From Piscinibacter sp047602365 (GTDB lineage Bacteria; Pseudomonadota; Gammaproteobacteria; Burkholderiales; Burkholderiaceae_C): DNA of 64,000 nucleotides. Below the pieces are notes generated by a model that ran no database searches, had not been told where the DNA came from, and was given only the letters and a program-made list of their open reading frames with translations. Made by a program: the position numbers and the translations under genes. Positions within the stretch are counted from its first letter, which is position 1. Each line of letters opens with the position of its first letter. Positions 35,373 to 49,393 of this stretch are shown here, piece by piece. The stretch covers positions 186,001 through 250,000 of the forward strand of contig JASGHM010000001.1 of assembly GCA_047602365.1 (NCBI GenBank), read 5' to 3'.

Positions 35373-36832
35373 ATGCAGGTGACGGCCACCCTGTCCGAAG
35401 GTCTGAAGCGCGAGTTCCGCGTCGTGGTTCCGGTGACCGAGCTCGCCGAGCGCGCCGACCAGCGCCTCAACGACCTGCGCGGTCGCGTCAACATCAACGG
35501 TTTCCGTCCCGGCAAGGTGCCGACCGCGCATCTCAAGAAGCTCTATGGCAAGTCGGTGCTCGCCGAGACGATCGAGGCGCTGGTGGGCGAGACCAACGAG
35601 AAGATCGTCGCCGACAACAATTTCAAGCTGGCGATGGAGCCGGCAGGTGAAGCTGCCCGAGGCCGAGACCGAGGTCCAGGCCGTGTTCGACGGCAAGGCC
35701 GACCTCGACTACACCGTGTCCTTCGAGGTGCTGCCGACGATCGAGCTCGCCGATTTCAAGGGCATCAAGGTCGAGAAGCCGGTCGTCGAGCCGGCCGACG
35801 CCGAGGTCGACGAGATGCTCGCCCCATGGCCAAGCAGAACCGTCCGTTCGAGGCCAAGGCCAAGGGCAAGGCCGAGAATGGCGACCGCGTGACCATCTCC
35901 TTCGTCGGCACGATCGACGGCGAGACGTTCGAGGGCGGCACCGCCGAGGACATTCAGGTCGAGCTCGGCTCGAACTCGTTCATCCCGGGCTTCGAGGAGC
36001 AGCTGGTCGGCGTCAAGGCCGGCGACGAGAACGACCCTCAAGGTCACGTTCCCGGTCGAACTATGGCGCGACGAATCTCGCCGGCAAGGCCGCCGAGTTC
36101 GAGGTGACGGTGAAGAGTCGCAGAAGCCCGGCGAGCGCGCGATCGACGACGAGTTCGCCAAGAAGCTCGGTTTCGAGTTCCTCGAGAAGCTGCAAGGACG
36201 CGGTGCGCGAGCCGCCTGAGCAGCGAGTATGGCGACGCGATCCGCCGCAAGGTGAAGCGCATGCTGCTCGACGCGCTCGACGAGTGCATCCTTCGACCTG
36301 CCGCCGACGCTGGTCGACCAGGAGTTCGAGAACGTCTGGCAGCCAGGTGACCCACGATCTGGAGCAGCCGCGGCAAGACCTTCGCGGACGAGGGCACGAC
36401 CGAGGAGAAGGCGCGCGCCGAGTATCGCAAGATCGCCGAGCGCCGCGTGCGCCTCGGCCTGGTGCTTGTCGGAGATCGGCGAGCAAGAACAAGATCAAGG
36501 TCAGCGACGAGGAGGTGAGCGCGCGCGGTCGTCGAGCGTGCGCGCCAGTTCCCCGGCCAGGAGCAGCAGGTCTGGGATTTTTACCGCAAGACCCCGGATG
36601 CGCTTGCCTCGCTGCGCGCGCCGATCTTCGAGGAGAAGGTCGTCGACTATCATCCTTGAGCTCGCCATGTGACCGAGAAGAAGGTTTCCAGGAGGATCTG
36701 TTTAAGGAAACGAGGAAGAGGAAGCGCCTGCGGCTTCACCCGCATTTACGGCCTCGCGCCTTTTTTGGCATTCCATCCGATCCTTATGGCGTCGGGAGAA
36801 TTGGCTCATATGCGCCGACGTCCCAAGGATAA
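35373..36832 (+). CDS. tig: Trigger factor, frameshifted
   Basis: A ribosome-bound chaperone with peptidyl-prolyl isomerase activity. The start MQVTATLSEGLKREFRVVVP and the ribosome-binding region GFRPGKVPTAHLKKLYGKSV are clean. The FKBP-type domain follows (GDRVTISFVGTIDGETFEGG, ELGSNSFIPGFEEQLVGVKA), then the helical chaperone arms, readable only in pieces. About 20 indels lie between 35,640 and 36,720. The true stop cannot be fixed: the acidic segment EEEAPAASPAFT near 36,715-36,750 is probably close to the C-terminus, and the end given is simply the last stop before clpP. About 450 residues are expected. Confidence 0.9.
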
Positions 36833-36835
36833 ACC

Positions 36836-37471
36836 ATGAGAGATCCGGTCGATACCTACATGAACTATCTCGTCCCGATGGTGGTCGAGCAGACCAACCG
36901 CGGCGAGCGCTCCTACGACATTTATTCGCGCCTCCTGAAGGAGCGGATCATCTTCATCACGGGTCCGGTCGAGGACGGCATGTCGACGCTGATCGTCGCC
37001 CAGCTTCTCTTCCTCGAGGCCGAGAACCCGAAGAAGGAGATCTCAATGTACATCAACTCGCCGGGCGGCGTGGTGACGTCGGGCATGGCGATCTACGACA
37101 CGATGCAGTTCATCCAGCCGCCGGTCTCGACGCTGTGCATCGGCCAGGCCGCGTCGATGGGCTCGCTGCTGCTGACAGCCGGCGCCAAGGGCCTGCGCTT
37201 CGCGCTGCCGAACGCGCGCATCATGGTCCACCAGCCCTCGGGCGGCTTCCAGGGCCAGGTCGACCGACATCATGCTCCATGCCGAGGAGATCGATGGAGA
37301 CTGAAGAGCGGCTCAACGAAATCTATGTCAAGCACACGGGCCAGTCGCTCAAGAAGATCGAGGACGCGCTGGAGCGTGACAATTTCCTGTCCGCCGAGGA
37401 GGCGCAAGGAGTTCGGTGTGATCGACAAGGTGATCGAGAAGCGTCTCGATGAGAGCACCGCGGCCGGCTGA
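36836..37471 (+). CDS. clpP: ATP-dependent Clp protease proteolytic subunit, frameshifted near the end
   Basis: The tetradecameric serine peptidase that works with ClpX and ClpA. MNYLVPMVVEQTNRGERSYD, INSPGGVVTSGMAIYDTMQF, the catalytic Ser in GQAASMGSLLL and His in ARIMVHQPSGG are intact. The end YVKHTGQSLKKIEDALERDN, FLSAEEAKEFGVIDKVIEKR needs three single-base removals, near 37,262, 37,293 and 37,405. About 210 residues. Gene order tig-clpP-clpX-lon is the usual protein quality-control cluster. Confidence 0.96.
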   Translation: MRDPVDTYMNYLVPMVVEQTNRGERSYDIYSRLLKERIIFITGPVEDGMSTLIVAQLLFLEAENPKKEISMYINSPGGVVTSGMAIYDTMQFIQPPVSTLCIGQAASMGSLLLTAGAKGLRFALPNARIMVHQPSGGFQGQVDRHHAPCRGDRWRLKSGSTKSMSSTRASRSRRSRTRWSVTISCPPRRRKEFGVIDKVIEKRLDESTAAG

Positions 37472-37738
37472 TGACCGGAGCGTCGCCGGTTTCGACGGGA
37501 TTCCTTGCGACACATCCGGCGGCCGCCCTTCATAATGGTCATGATCGAGTGCGGTGGCCTTCAAAAGGCCATCGGCAGTGCCGAATAGTGTTAATCATTT
37601 ATTGATCGGATTGGCCTACCATGCTTGGCTTAGGGCCGGCAGGTGGGTAGGGTCGACCAATATGTTTGAGGTAGCTCCGGTGCCGATTTGTAACGGACTG
37701 GATGATCGTCAGACGGGTCGGTTCGATGGAGACGACGG

Positions 37739-38996
<1,258 letters not shown>

Positions 38997-39120
38997 TCCG
39001 CTTCCGCGTTCCGGCCCCTTGACACGGTCGCCGCCACCTAGTCCGTTCCGGACCATCCGACGCCGTCGTCGGGCGGGCCCATTCGGGCCTTTGACGGCGG
39101 TCACATAAGGACAGGGAAAC

Positions 39121-41561
<2,441 letters not shown>

Positions 41562-41592
41562 CGGTTGCCGGCCACAGACTGGAACAGTTTCG

Positions 41593-41621
41593 AACCCCGG
41601 GCGCGTTGCCCGGGGTTTTTT
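41593..41621 (+). terminator. Rho-independent terminator after lon
   Basis: AACCCCGGG...CCCGGGGTTTTTT forms a strong stem around CGCGTTG with a run of six T. It begins 31 bases after the lon stop. Confidence 0.92.
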
Positions 41622-41763
41622 GACGAAGGCGAAGGTTTTCCCGCAGGAAAATCGCGCAATCCGCCGTTTCGGCTTGCATTCTGATCAGCCGCGCGGCACC
41701 ACATCCCCTCCGTTCGGCCGGTGAGCGAATCTGGCGGGACGCAAACGCGAAGGAGAAAAGCCC

Positions 41764-42040
41764 GTGACCAAGAACGAACTGATCGCCGCGGTCGCCGAGC
41801 AGGCGAGCCTCACCAAGGCGCAGGCGGGTGCTGCCGTCGATGCCACGTTCGACATCATCGAAGCCACCGCTGAAGTCGGGCGGCGATGTGAAGCTCGTCG
41901 GCTTCGGCGCATTTTCCGTGACCAACCGCGCCGCGCGCGAGGGCCGCGACCCGCGCACCGGCAAGCCCGTGAAGATCGCCGCCTCCAAGGCGCCGAAGTT
42001 CACGGCCGGCAAGGGCCTCAAGGACGCCGTGAATTCCTGA
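41764..42040 (+). CDS. hupB: DNA-binding protein HU, one frameshift
   Basis: A small nucleoid protein that bends DNA as a dimer, about 91 residues. It opens MTKNELIAAVAEQASLTKAQ with a GTG start behind AAGGAG, and contains VKLVGFGAFSVTNRAAREGR and the DNA-binding arm DPRTGKPVKIAASKAPKFTA before GKGLKDAVNS. One extra base near 41,876, just before the SGGDVKLVG segment, breaks the frame. lon followed by hupB is a conserved pair. Confidence 0.95.
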
Positions 42041-42153
42041 GATCCCTGCGGTTCCCCCATCCCGCGCGCGCCGCCGGCATCCTGCCCGGCGGCGTTCGCT
42101 TTTCCGGCCGGTCTTGCGCCGGCGGCCCGCGCGGTCTAGATGCCCATCCGGCC

Positions 42154-42229
42154 GGGCGGTTAGCTCAGTTGGTAGAGCGCCTGCTTTACACGCAGGATGT
42201 CGGCGGTTCGAGCCCGTCACCGCCCACCA
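42154..42229 (+). tRNA. tRNA-Val (anticodon TAC)
   Basis: A 76-base tRNA starting GGGCGGTTAGCTCAGTTGG and ending CCGCCCACCA with encoded CCA. Anticodon stem CCTGC/GCAGG, loop TTTACAC, anticodon TAC at 42,187-42,189. The T arm GGCGG TTCGAGC CCGTC contains one weak pair. Standard position between hupB and the nuo region. Confidence 0.95.
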
Positions 42230-42426
42230 GCCGGCCCCGAAACTGTTCCCGTCGGCGGCGCGGACGAGGCCTCCGAAGCCGGAGCTTCCAGGCTCCGCAG
42301 CCGGACAAAAGTCGCTCCGGCGCAGGAGACCCGTCTCCGGCTAGGAGGTTCTGCGGACGCAGGGCCGCGTGAACCGATGCTATAGCGCCGTTCGGGCGAC
42401 ACCGCGGCGCCCGGCGCGGCGTGACG

Positions 42427-43566
42427 ATGAAGAGGACGGCGAAGCGTTGAGGTCACTGGTCGACAGGCTCCGCTCAGGTCCCCTCGGGCCGGCCCGCTTT
42501 CCCTATCGCCGCTTCGCCCTCGCCGTCCTGCTCGGCCTCGTCGGCGGCCTCGCCTTCGTCCTAGGCCCGCCTGCCGCTGCCCTGGATGCTCGGGCGCGAT
42601 GGCGCTCTGCACGCGTGGCGGCGCTGTTGCAGCGCGCCCATCGCCGCGCCGGCGATCATCCGCCCGCCGATGTCCGGCGTCATCGGCGTGATGCTCGGCT
42701 CCGGTTTCTCGCCGGCGATTCTCGCCAATGCCGGCAACTGGCTGCCGACGCTCGCCGGGCTCGTCCTGTTCATGATCGCCTGCGGGCGTCGCTGCGTCGG
42801 CTATTTCCGCAGCGTCGGCGGCTTCGACTGGATCACCGCCTTCTTCTCCGGCATGCCCGGCGGCCTCGTCGAGATGGTCACCTACGGCGAGGAGCAGGGC
42901 GGCGATGCCCGCGTGATCGCGCTGATCCATTCGTCGCGCATCCTGATGGTGGTGATGACGCTGCCCTTCATCGTCCAGTGGATCGGGGGCGTCTCGCTCG
43001 AACGGCGGGCGCGTCGCCGGCTCGTCGCATCGTCGCAGACGCCCGCTCGACTCTGAGCTCTGGCTGATCGGCTGCGGCATCGTCGGCGTCGTTCGGCCAT
43101 TGGCTGAGGCTGCCGGCGAGTACCTGCTCGGCCCGATGCTGGTGAGCGCGGCCGTGCATCTGTCACGGGCCTCGAGCGAATTCCAGCCCGCCGGCGGAGA
43201 TCGTCAATGCGGCGCAGCTGGTGCTCGGCGTGTCATCGGCTGCCGCTTCGTCGGCACGGCGCAGCGCCACCGTGATGCGCATCCTCGCTCCTGTCGGTCG
43301 GCTCGACCATCGATCCTGGTCGCGCTGGATGACCGGCTTCGCCTGGCCGTCGCCGATGCTCTCGATCTACGACATGGATTTCGCTGATCCTGGCCTATTC
43401 GCCCGGCGGGCTCGCCGAGATGAGCCTGATCGCCGTGTCGCTGCACGCCGAGGTCGCCTTCGTCGCCGCCCACCACATCGTCCGGGTCTTCCTGGTGATG
43501 ATCTCGGCGCCGGCTGGATCTTCGAGCGTCATCGGCGGGCCGGCACGGCGCCGGCCGCCGGACTGA
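42427..43566 (+). CDS. AbrB family membrane protein (PF05145 type), frameshifted
   Basis: An integral membrane protein of about 370 residues, often annotated 'AbrB family transcriptional regulator' or 'ammonia monooxygenase' although it is neither a DNA-binding AbrB nor a monooxygenase. The duplicated signature is clear: MSGVIGVMLGSGFSPAILAN and FFSGMPGGLVEMVTYGEEQG in the first half, YSPGGLAEMSLIAVSLHAEV and AFVAAHHIVRVFLVMISAP in the second. About a dozen indels lie throughout. The function is unknown, possibly transport. The stop at 43,564-43,566 lies ten bases from the end of the convergent chemoreceptor gene. Confidence 0.8.
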
Positions 43567-43575
43567 GGCCTGCCG

Positions 43576-45559
43576 TCAGGCGGCCCGCACCTCGGCGAGG
43601 AAGCCCTCGACGGTCGAACCGAGCGAGGTCGCCTGTTCGGCGAGGCTGCGCGCCGCCGAGAGCACGTGGCTCGCCGAGGCATTGGTCTCGCCGGACGAGG
43701 CGGTCGGCGCCGTCGATGTTGTCGACGACGCGCGCCGTGCCGGTGGCGGCGGCCTGGACGTTCTGCGAGATCTCGCCGGTGGCGGCGCGCTGCTGCTCGA
43801 TGGCGGTGGCCACCGCGCCGGCATAGCGCGAGACCTCTTCCATCGTGGCGGCGATCGCCTCGATCGTGTGGACGGCGGTCGCCGTCTCGCTCTGCACCGA
43901 ACCGATCTGGGCCGACGATCTCCTCGGTCGCCTTGGCGGTCTGGCCGGCGAGCGACTTCACCTCCGAGGCGACCACGGCGAAGCCGCGGCCGGCCTCGCC
44001 CGCGCGGGCGGCCTCGATCGTCGCGTTGAGGGCGAGGAGGTTGGTCTGCTCGGCGATGTCGCGGATGAGGTTCAGCACCTCGCCGATGCGGCTCGCGGCC
44101 TGCGCCAGCGCCTTGACGCGGTGGTTGGCGTCCTCGGCCTCGCGGCTGGCGCGGATCACCACGCTGTTGGTCTGGGCGACCTGGGTGGCGATCTCGTTGA
44201 TCGAGGCGGAGAGTTCCTCGGAAGCGGCGGCGACCGACTGCACGTTGTCGGAGGCCTGGCGGGAGGCGCCGGAGGCGTCGTTGGCCTGGCCGGCGGCGGA
44301 GGCGGCTATGCCGGTGAGGTTGCGCGCCGTCTCCTCCATCAGGCGGGCATTGCCGCCGACGCCGTCGAGCACCGAGCCGATGGATGCCGAGAAATCGCGC
44401 ACCAGCGTGTCGATCTTCGACTGGCGCGGCGAGGCGTGCGCCGGTCTCGGTGGCGGTCTCCGCCTCGAGGCGAGCCCGCTCGATGGCATTGGTGCGGAAC
44501 ACCTCGACGGCCCGCGCCATGGCGCCGATCTCGTCGCTGCGGCCGGTGGAGGGCACGTCGCGCTGGTGGTCGCCGCCGGCGAGCGCCGTCATCGTGTCGT
44601 TGAGCGCGCGGATCGGCAGGCCGAGGTGGCGGGTGAGCATCAGCGCCGCGGCGATGCCGGCGGCCACCGCGAGGGCGGTGACGAGGCCGAGGATCATCAG
44701 GGCATGGTTGCGGGCGGCGACGAAGACGGAGGTGTCGACCGCGACCTCCACCGTGCCGATGGCCTGGCCGGAATAGTTGCGCAAGGGGCCGGCGAGGACG
44801 GCGACCGGCTTGCCGGCGACCTCCGATTTCGACCCAGCGGGTTGGCCCGCCCATGGCGCGCTGATGGGCGCCGAGGTCGAGCAGCGTCTTCGCGGCGAAG
44901 GTGGCGGCCAGCGAGTTCAGCTTGCCGTCCTGGACGAGGTGCATGGCGACATCGACCGAGAAACGGCGCTTGAGGTCGGCGAGGAAGTCCGGGCCGAGCA
45001 CGCCGCCGATATCGGTGATGCCGACCAGCTTGCCCTCGTGCAGGGTCGGCACGCTGGCGAAGATCGAGACATTGTCGCGGCCGGGCTCGATGCCGAGCTG
45101 GGTGCGGCCGGTCTGGATCGCGTCACGCACCATCAGGCGGCGGCCGAGGACGTTGTCGCCATGGGCGTCGGGCGCATGGACGCGGGCGAAATTGGTGCCG
45201 TTGGCGAACTGGATGCTGATCAGCGCCAGCTTCAGGTCGTCGCGCAGCGTGACCGAGAGCGGCTTGAACCGCTCGATGAAAGCGGCCCGGTCGCCCCTGG
45301 CGATCGCCTCGCCGACGCGCGGGTCGTCGGCGAGCGAGGCCGCGACGCCGAGCGCGCGCTGGCCTTGCTCGTTCATGGCCGAGACGATCGCCTCGTAGCG
45401 CTGCTGGAGCGAGGCCTCGATCGCCATGTCGGACAGGGCTTCCTGCTGCCGGTAGCCGGCATAGCCGACCGCCGCGGCGGCGGCGAGCAAGGTTGCGGTG
45501 GTGGTCACGAGCAGCTTCGAGCCGATAGTCTTGAACTGAAAGATCTCGAAACGGGCCAT
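43576..45559 (-). CDS. Methyl-accepting chemotaxis protein, frameshifted
   Basis: A transmembrane chemoreceptor of about 660 residues. TM1 is near residues 13-33 (LLVTTTATLLAAAAAVGYAG), followed by a periplasmic sensor of about 200 residues with Cache-like spacing (FANGTNFARVHAPDAHGDNV). TM2 and a HAMP domain follow (LPIRALNDTMTALAGGD). The signalling domain has the highly conserved hairpin IGEVLNLIRDIAEQTNLLAL and NATIEAARAGEAGRGFAVVA. Indels near 43,705, 43,915, 44,445 and 44,840 break it. The ligand is unknown and no other chemotaxis genes are nearby. Start at ATG 45,559; an upstream GTG/ATG pair is possible. Confidence 0.92.
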
Positions 45560-45806
45560 GGCGGTCTCTTCCTCGCGTGTCGGGCGCATTGTTCTCGCTC
45601 GTCATCCTCAAAAACACGTATCGGTCTTAAGGAACGGATAATTTGAGAAAAATTGTCTGCATTGCAGCTGCCGCCTGAGAGTATTGGGTCGCCCGCCGGG
45701 CGATCTAATCTTCCGTAACGTCAGGTCGAGCGGACCGTTGCACATGGGGCGCCGAGGCCGCGCCGGGGCCATGCGGAGGCTTTGCACAATTCTCTGACGA
45801 GGTGCC

Positions 45807-45835
45807 TTGACAGTGGGGGGAGGGTCCCGTATTCC
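45807..45835 (+). promoter_or_regulatory. Promoter of tRNA-Asp
   Basis: TTGACA and TATTCC are separated by 17 bases, a near-consensus housekeeping promoter, 41 bases before the tRNA. The rest of the 316-base gap 45,560-45,875 holds one small GC hairpin (CGCCCGCCGGGCG near 45,690-45,703) and nothing else I can support. Confidence 0.7.
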
Positions 45836-45875
45836 CCGCGGCCTCGGCGGCGCTTCGGTGCTGCCAGGGAAATGC

Positions 45876-45952
45876 GCGGGCGTAGCTCAGTTGGTTAGAG
45901 TGCCGGCCTGTCACGCCGGAGGTCGCGGGTTCGAGTCCCGTCGCCCGCGCCA
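45876..45952 (+). tRNA. tRNA-Asp (anticodon GTC)
   Basis: A 77-base tRNA with acceptor stem GCGGGCG/CGCCCGC, encoded GCCA end, and the loop CTGTCAC with anticodon GTC at 45,910-45,912 in a perfect CCGGC/GCCGG stem. The T arm GCGGG TTCGAGT CCCGT is regular. Confidence 0.96.
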
Positions 45953-46247
45953 GTTCCCTCCTTTTGTTTCTCCGACATCACGACATGCCGGATGGCAGGC
46001 CCAAGGGTCTCGCCGAGCGTCTGCCATTGTCGTTTCGCGCCTCCGGTCCAAGGTGATCTCGGATCCGCGCCGTCGGTTCTTTTGCTGTGCAGCAACCGAC
46101 GTTGCGCCGCGATAAACTGTCGCCCCCGTTATTGTTAATTATTTGCTAATTCCGCAGCTGTTCGTTGCAGTTATGTTACAGACGTGGTGCGGGAATTCTG
46201 TATTGTCGTCGTATCGTTCAAGCGTTCGAGTAGCGGAGAGCTCCCCA

Positions 46248-47519
46248 ATGCGCCGCACAGTGTCCTTTTTCGTATTGAGTTCGGCCCTTTCTTTGGGGCA
46301 GGCCCATGCCGCAGACCTCGGCGTGCCGCGCATGCCTGTCGCGGCCGAGGTCTCGATGCCCGGTTTCTCGTGGACCGGCGTCTATCTCGGGCTCCATGCC
46401 GGATACGGCTTCGCGAATACCTCGATCTCGGTGCCCGGCACCTTCAGCTTCTCGGGCATCGGCTCGAACGGCTGGCAGGTGGGCGGCAGGATCGGCGGCG
46501 ATTACCAGTTCGCGCAGCGCTGGGTGGTCGGCGCGCTGGCGGAGGGGAACCTCTCCGGCATCGACACGGTGATCTCGCAGGCGGGCGCCACCGCCAAGAT
46601 CTCGGGTGACCGCCGCTGGGCGCTGCGCGCCCGCCTCGGTTTCCTCCTGACGCCCGAGACCATGCTCTACGCGACCGGCGGCTGGTCGCAGGGCCATATC
46701 GGCATTTCCGGCTTCGGCGGCAATGCCGGCCTCACCACCTCCGGCTGGCAGATCGGCGGCGGCATCGAGACGCGCATCGCCGGTAACTGGTTCGCCCATG
46801 CCGAATACATCCACACCTATTCCAACGCGATCGGCCAGTTCCAGCCGCTGTCGGTGCGGCCGAGCCTCGGCACGGCCCGCGTCGGCCTGAGCTACCGCTT
46901 CGGCTTCGGCCCGGCGCAGCCGGGCTTCGCCGCGCCGCGCCGCGCCGACTGGACCGGCTTCTATGCCGGCGTGCAGGGCGGCTACGGCTTCGGCAACACC
47001 ACGCTGTCGGTGCCGGGCGCCTTCGGCTTCCGCGGCATCGGCTCGCAGGGTCTGTTCGCCGGGGTGATCGGCGGCTACGACCACCAGTTCGCCGGCACCA
47101 GTATCGTTGCCGGCCTCGAGGCCGATATCAGCATCTCGACGGTCAAGACCGCGATCAATATCGGTGGCCTCGGCGTATCGATCGGTTCCGACTGGAACGC
47201 CGGCGTGCGCGCCAGGCTCGGCTATGTGATGGGCGGCAGCATCATGCCCTATGTCATGGCCGGCTATGGCTGGACCCACGTCAACTTCTCGGTGCCCGGC
47301 GTCAATGCCGGCCTGTCGACCGCCGGCCTGCAGGTCGGCGCGGGCGTCGAGACCATGCTCACCACTAATCTCGCGCTGAGGGCCGACTATATCTACCAGT
47401 TCGGCACGTCGCGCGAGATCGCGGCGCCGCTCACCGGGCGGATCGACGCCGGCCGGGCCCGCGTCGGCCTGACCTGGAAGTTCGGCGGCGAGGAGGTTCC
47501 GGTCTCGGCCCGCTATTGA
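46248..47519 (+). CDS. Outer membrane protein with two tandem beta-barrel domains
   Basis: A 423-residue outer-membrane protein. The signal peptide is residues 1-20 (cleavage after QAHA or nearby). Two homologous barrel domains follow: residues about 40-222, beginning SWTGVYLGLHAGYGFANTSI, and about 233-423, beginning DWTGFYAGVQGGYGFGNTTL. Each has the SVPGxFxFxGIGS segment, alternating glycine/aromatic strands and an RARLGxxL/V strand. Single-barrel relatives are common in Hyphomicrobiales as Omp25/porin-like proteins of about 200-250 residues. The start ATG at 46,248 follows GGAGAGCTCCCCA; an upstream ATG at 46,143 would spoil the signal peptide. The 295 bases upstream are strikingly AT-rich. 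The gene is free of indels. Confidence 0.88.
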   Translation: MRRTVSFFVLSSALSLGQAHAADLGVPRMPVAAEVSMPGFSWTGVYLGLHAGYGFANTSISVPGTFSFSGIGSNGWQVGGRIGGDYQFAQRWVVGALAEGNLSGIDTVISQAGATAKISGDRRWALRARLGFLLTPETMLYATGGWSQGHIGISGFGGNAGLTTSGWQIGGGIETRIAGNWFAHAEYIHTYSNAIGQFQPLSVRPSLGTARVGLSYRFGFGPAQPGFAAPRRADWTGFYAGVQGGYGFGNTTLSVPGAFGFRGIGSQGLFAGVIGGYDHQFAGTSIVAGLEADISISTVKTAINIGGLGVSIGSDWNAGVRARLGYVMGGSIMPYVMAGYGWTHVNFSVPGVNAGLSTAGLQVGAGVETMLTTNLALRADYIYQFGTSREIAAPLTGRIDAGRARVGLTWKFGGEEVPVSARY

Positions 47520-47789
47520 GGTCGGCCGGGCAGGGCGCCCGGCCTGACCCGCAAGGGAATCACCCGGCGGACGGCCGCTCCCGGCGACGGGGGCGGCCGT
47601 CTCGCGTGCGGGGCAGGGAGGAGCCGGCAGCCTGCCCGCCGGCGCATGGCGGCTTTTCATAATCTTTCCAGGGAATGAGACTATCTGACTGATCCGACTG
47701 CTTGCACCGCACCAACCAAGCGGGTAAGCCAGCGGTCAAAAGTCGGTCGACGGCATGCCCCGGTGCCGCCCGCCGCCCGGGTTGCGGAG

Positions 47790-48166
47790 ATGGGCCCCTT
47801 GAACGCGCTTCTCAACGATTATCTGCCGCTGGTGATCTTCATCGGCGTCGCCGACGGTCATCGGCCTCGCGCTGCTGATCGCGCCGTTCATCGTCGCCTA
47901 TCAGCAGCCCGGATCCGGAAAAGCTCTCGGCCTACGAATGCGGCTTCAACGCCTTCGACGACGCGCGCATGAAGTTCGACGTGCGCTTCTATCTGGTCGC
48001 CATCCTGTTCATCATCTTCGATCTCGAGGTCGCGTTCCTGTTCCCGTGGGCGGTCGCCTTCGGGGAGCTCGGCTTGTTCGGCTTCTGGTCGATGATGGTG
48101 TTCCTCGGCGTGCTGACCATCGGCTTCATCTATGAGTGGAAGAAGGGAGCGCTCGAATGGGATTGA
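47790..48166 (+). CDS. nuoA: NADH-quinone oxidoreductase subunit A, frameshifted
   Basis: First gene of the complex I operon; a small membrane subunit next to the quinone channel. After correction the protein reads LPLVIFIGVA, LIAPFIVAYQQPDPEKLSAY, ECGFNAFDDARMKFDVRFYL and then two helices, ending YEWKKGALEWD. About 124 residues, three helices. Two extra G bases, near 47,855 and 47,911, break the frame. The start is ATG 47,790, or TTG 47,799. The stop lies inside the nuoB start region (ten-base overlap). No clear promoter is seen in 47,520-47,789; two GC hairpins there probably end the preceding gene. Confidence 0.93.
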
Positions 48167-48740
48167 CGCTCAGAACGCGCGACCGCTCGTCGCGCCGCGC
48201 GCCAAGGGCATCCTCGATCCGCGCACCGGCAAGCCGGTCGGCGCCGACGATCCGTTCTTCATCGGGATCAACGACGAGCTCGCCGACAAGGGCTTCCTCG
48301 TCACCGCGACCGACGACCTCATCAACTGGGCGCGCACCGGCTCGCTGATGTGGATGACGTTCGGTCTCGCCTGCTGCGCGGTCGAGATGATGCAGATGTC
48401 GATGCCGCGCTACGACGTCGAGCGCTTCGGCTTCGCGCCGCGCGCCTCGCCGCGCCAGTCCGACGTGATGATCGTCGCCGGCACGCTGACCAACAAGATG
48501 GCGCCGGCGCTGCGCAAGGTCTACGACCAGATGCCGGAGCCGCGCTACGTCATCTCGATGGGCTCCTGCGCCAATGGCGGCGGCTACTATCACTACTCCT
48601 ATTCGGTGGTGCGCGGCTGCGACCGCATCGTGCCGGTCGACATCTACGTGCCGGGCTGCCCGCCGACGGCCGAGGCGCTGCTCTACGGCGTGCTGCTGCT
48701 GCAGAAGAAGATCCGCCGCACCGGCACGATCGAGCGCTGA
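48157..48740 (+). CDS. nuoB: NADH-quinone oxidoreductase subunit B
   Basis: The peripheral-arm subunit that carries cluster N2, the last electron donor to quinone. The ligands are in GLACCAVEMM, GSCANGGGYY and VDIYVPGCPPTAEAL. About 194 residues. The frame is intact from about 48,180 to the end; one base is missing near 48,172-48,175 just after the start MGLTL. That clean 560-base stretch stands between damaged nuoA and very damaged nuoC. Confidence 0.96.
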
Positions 48741-48756
48741 GGCGAGCGGACGACGC

Positions 48757-49393
48757 ATGGGCGAAGCGCTGACAAGAGCTCGGCCGAGCATCGTCGGACG
48801 CGCTCGCGCGCGGCGGTGACCGGCATGCGACGTCGCCTATGGCGAACTGACGATCGACGGCCGACGGCGCGACGATCATCGACGGTCGCTGACGCTTCCT
48901 GCGCGACGATCCGCGCTGCCGGTTCGTCAGCTTCATCGATATCTGCGGCGTCGACTATCCGGCGCGCGAGAAGCGCTTCGACGTCGTCTATCATCTGCTG
49001 TCGCCGAAGCAGAACACGCGCATCCGCGTGAAGGTCGCAGACCGACGAGGCGACGCCGGTGCCGTCGATCATCGACGTCTTCCCGGCGCCGACTGGTTCG
49101 AGCGCGAGGCCTACGATCTCTACGGCATGCTGTTCACCGGCCATCCGGACATGCGCCGCCTGCTCACCGATTACGGCTTCGAGGGCCATCCGCTGCGCAA
49201 GGACTTCCCGCTCACCGGCTTCGTCGAGGTGCGCTACGACGACGAGCAGAAGCGCGTCGTCTACGAGCCGGTGCGGCTCACGCAGGAATTCCGCAACTTC
49301 GATTTCCTCGTCGCCCTGGGAAGGCACGGACTACGTCGCTGCCGGGCGACGAGAAGGCGAAGCGCCAAGGCGAAGCTGAGGCTGAGACGCTGC
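48757..49393 (+). CDS. nuoC: NADH-quinone oxidoreductase subunit C, heavily frameshifted
   Basis: A peripheral-arm subunit of about 200 residues that packs against NuoD. After frame correction it reads MGEALTELAE, AYGELTID, CRFVSFIDICGVDYPAREKR and FDVVYHLLSPKQNTRIRVKV, then DWFEREAYDLYGMLFTGHPD and the conserved DYGFEGHPLRKDFPLTGFVE. About nine extra bases fall within 48,770-48,905, the densest damage in the window. The exact stop before nuoD is uncertain because of further indels at 49,315-49,390. Confidence 0.93.

Noticed and set aside
42427..43566. Ammonia monooxygenase or DNA-binding AbrB.
   Set aside because: These are database labels for PF05145-type proteins. The sequence is a duplicated membrane protein with no copper ligands and no SpoVT/AbrB DNA-binding fold.
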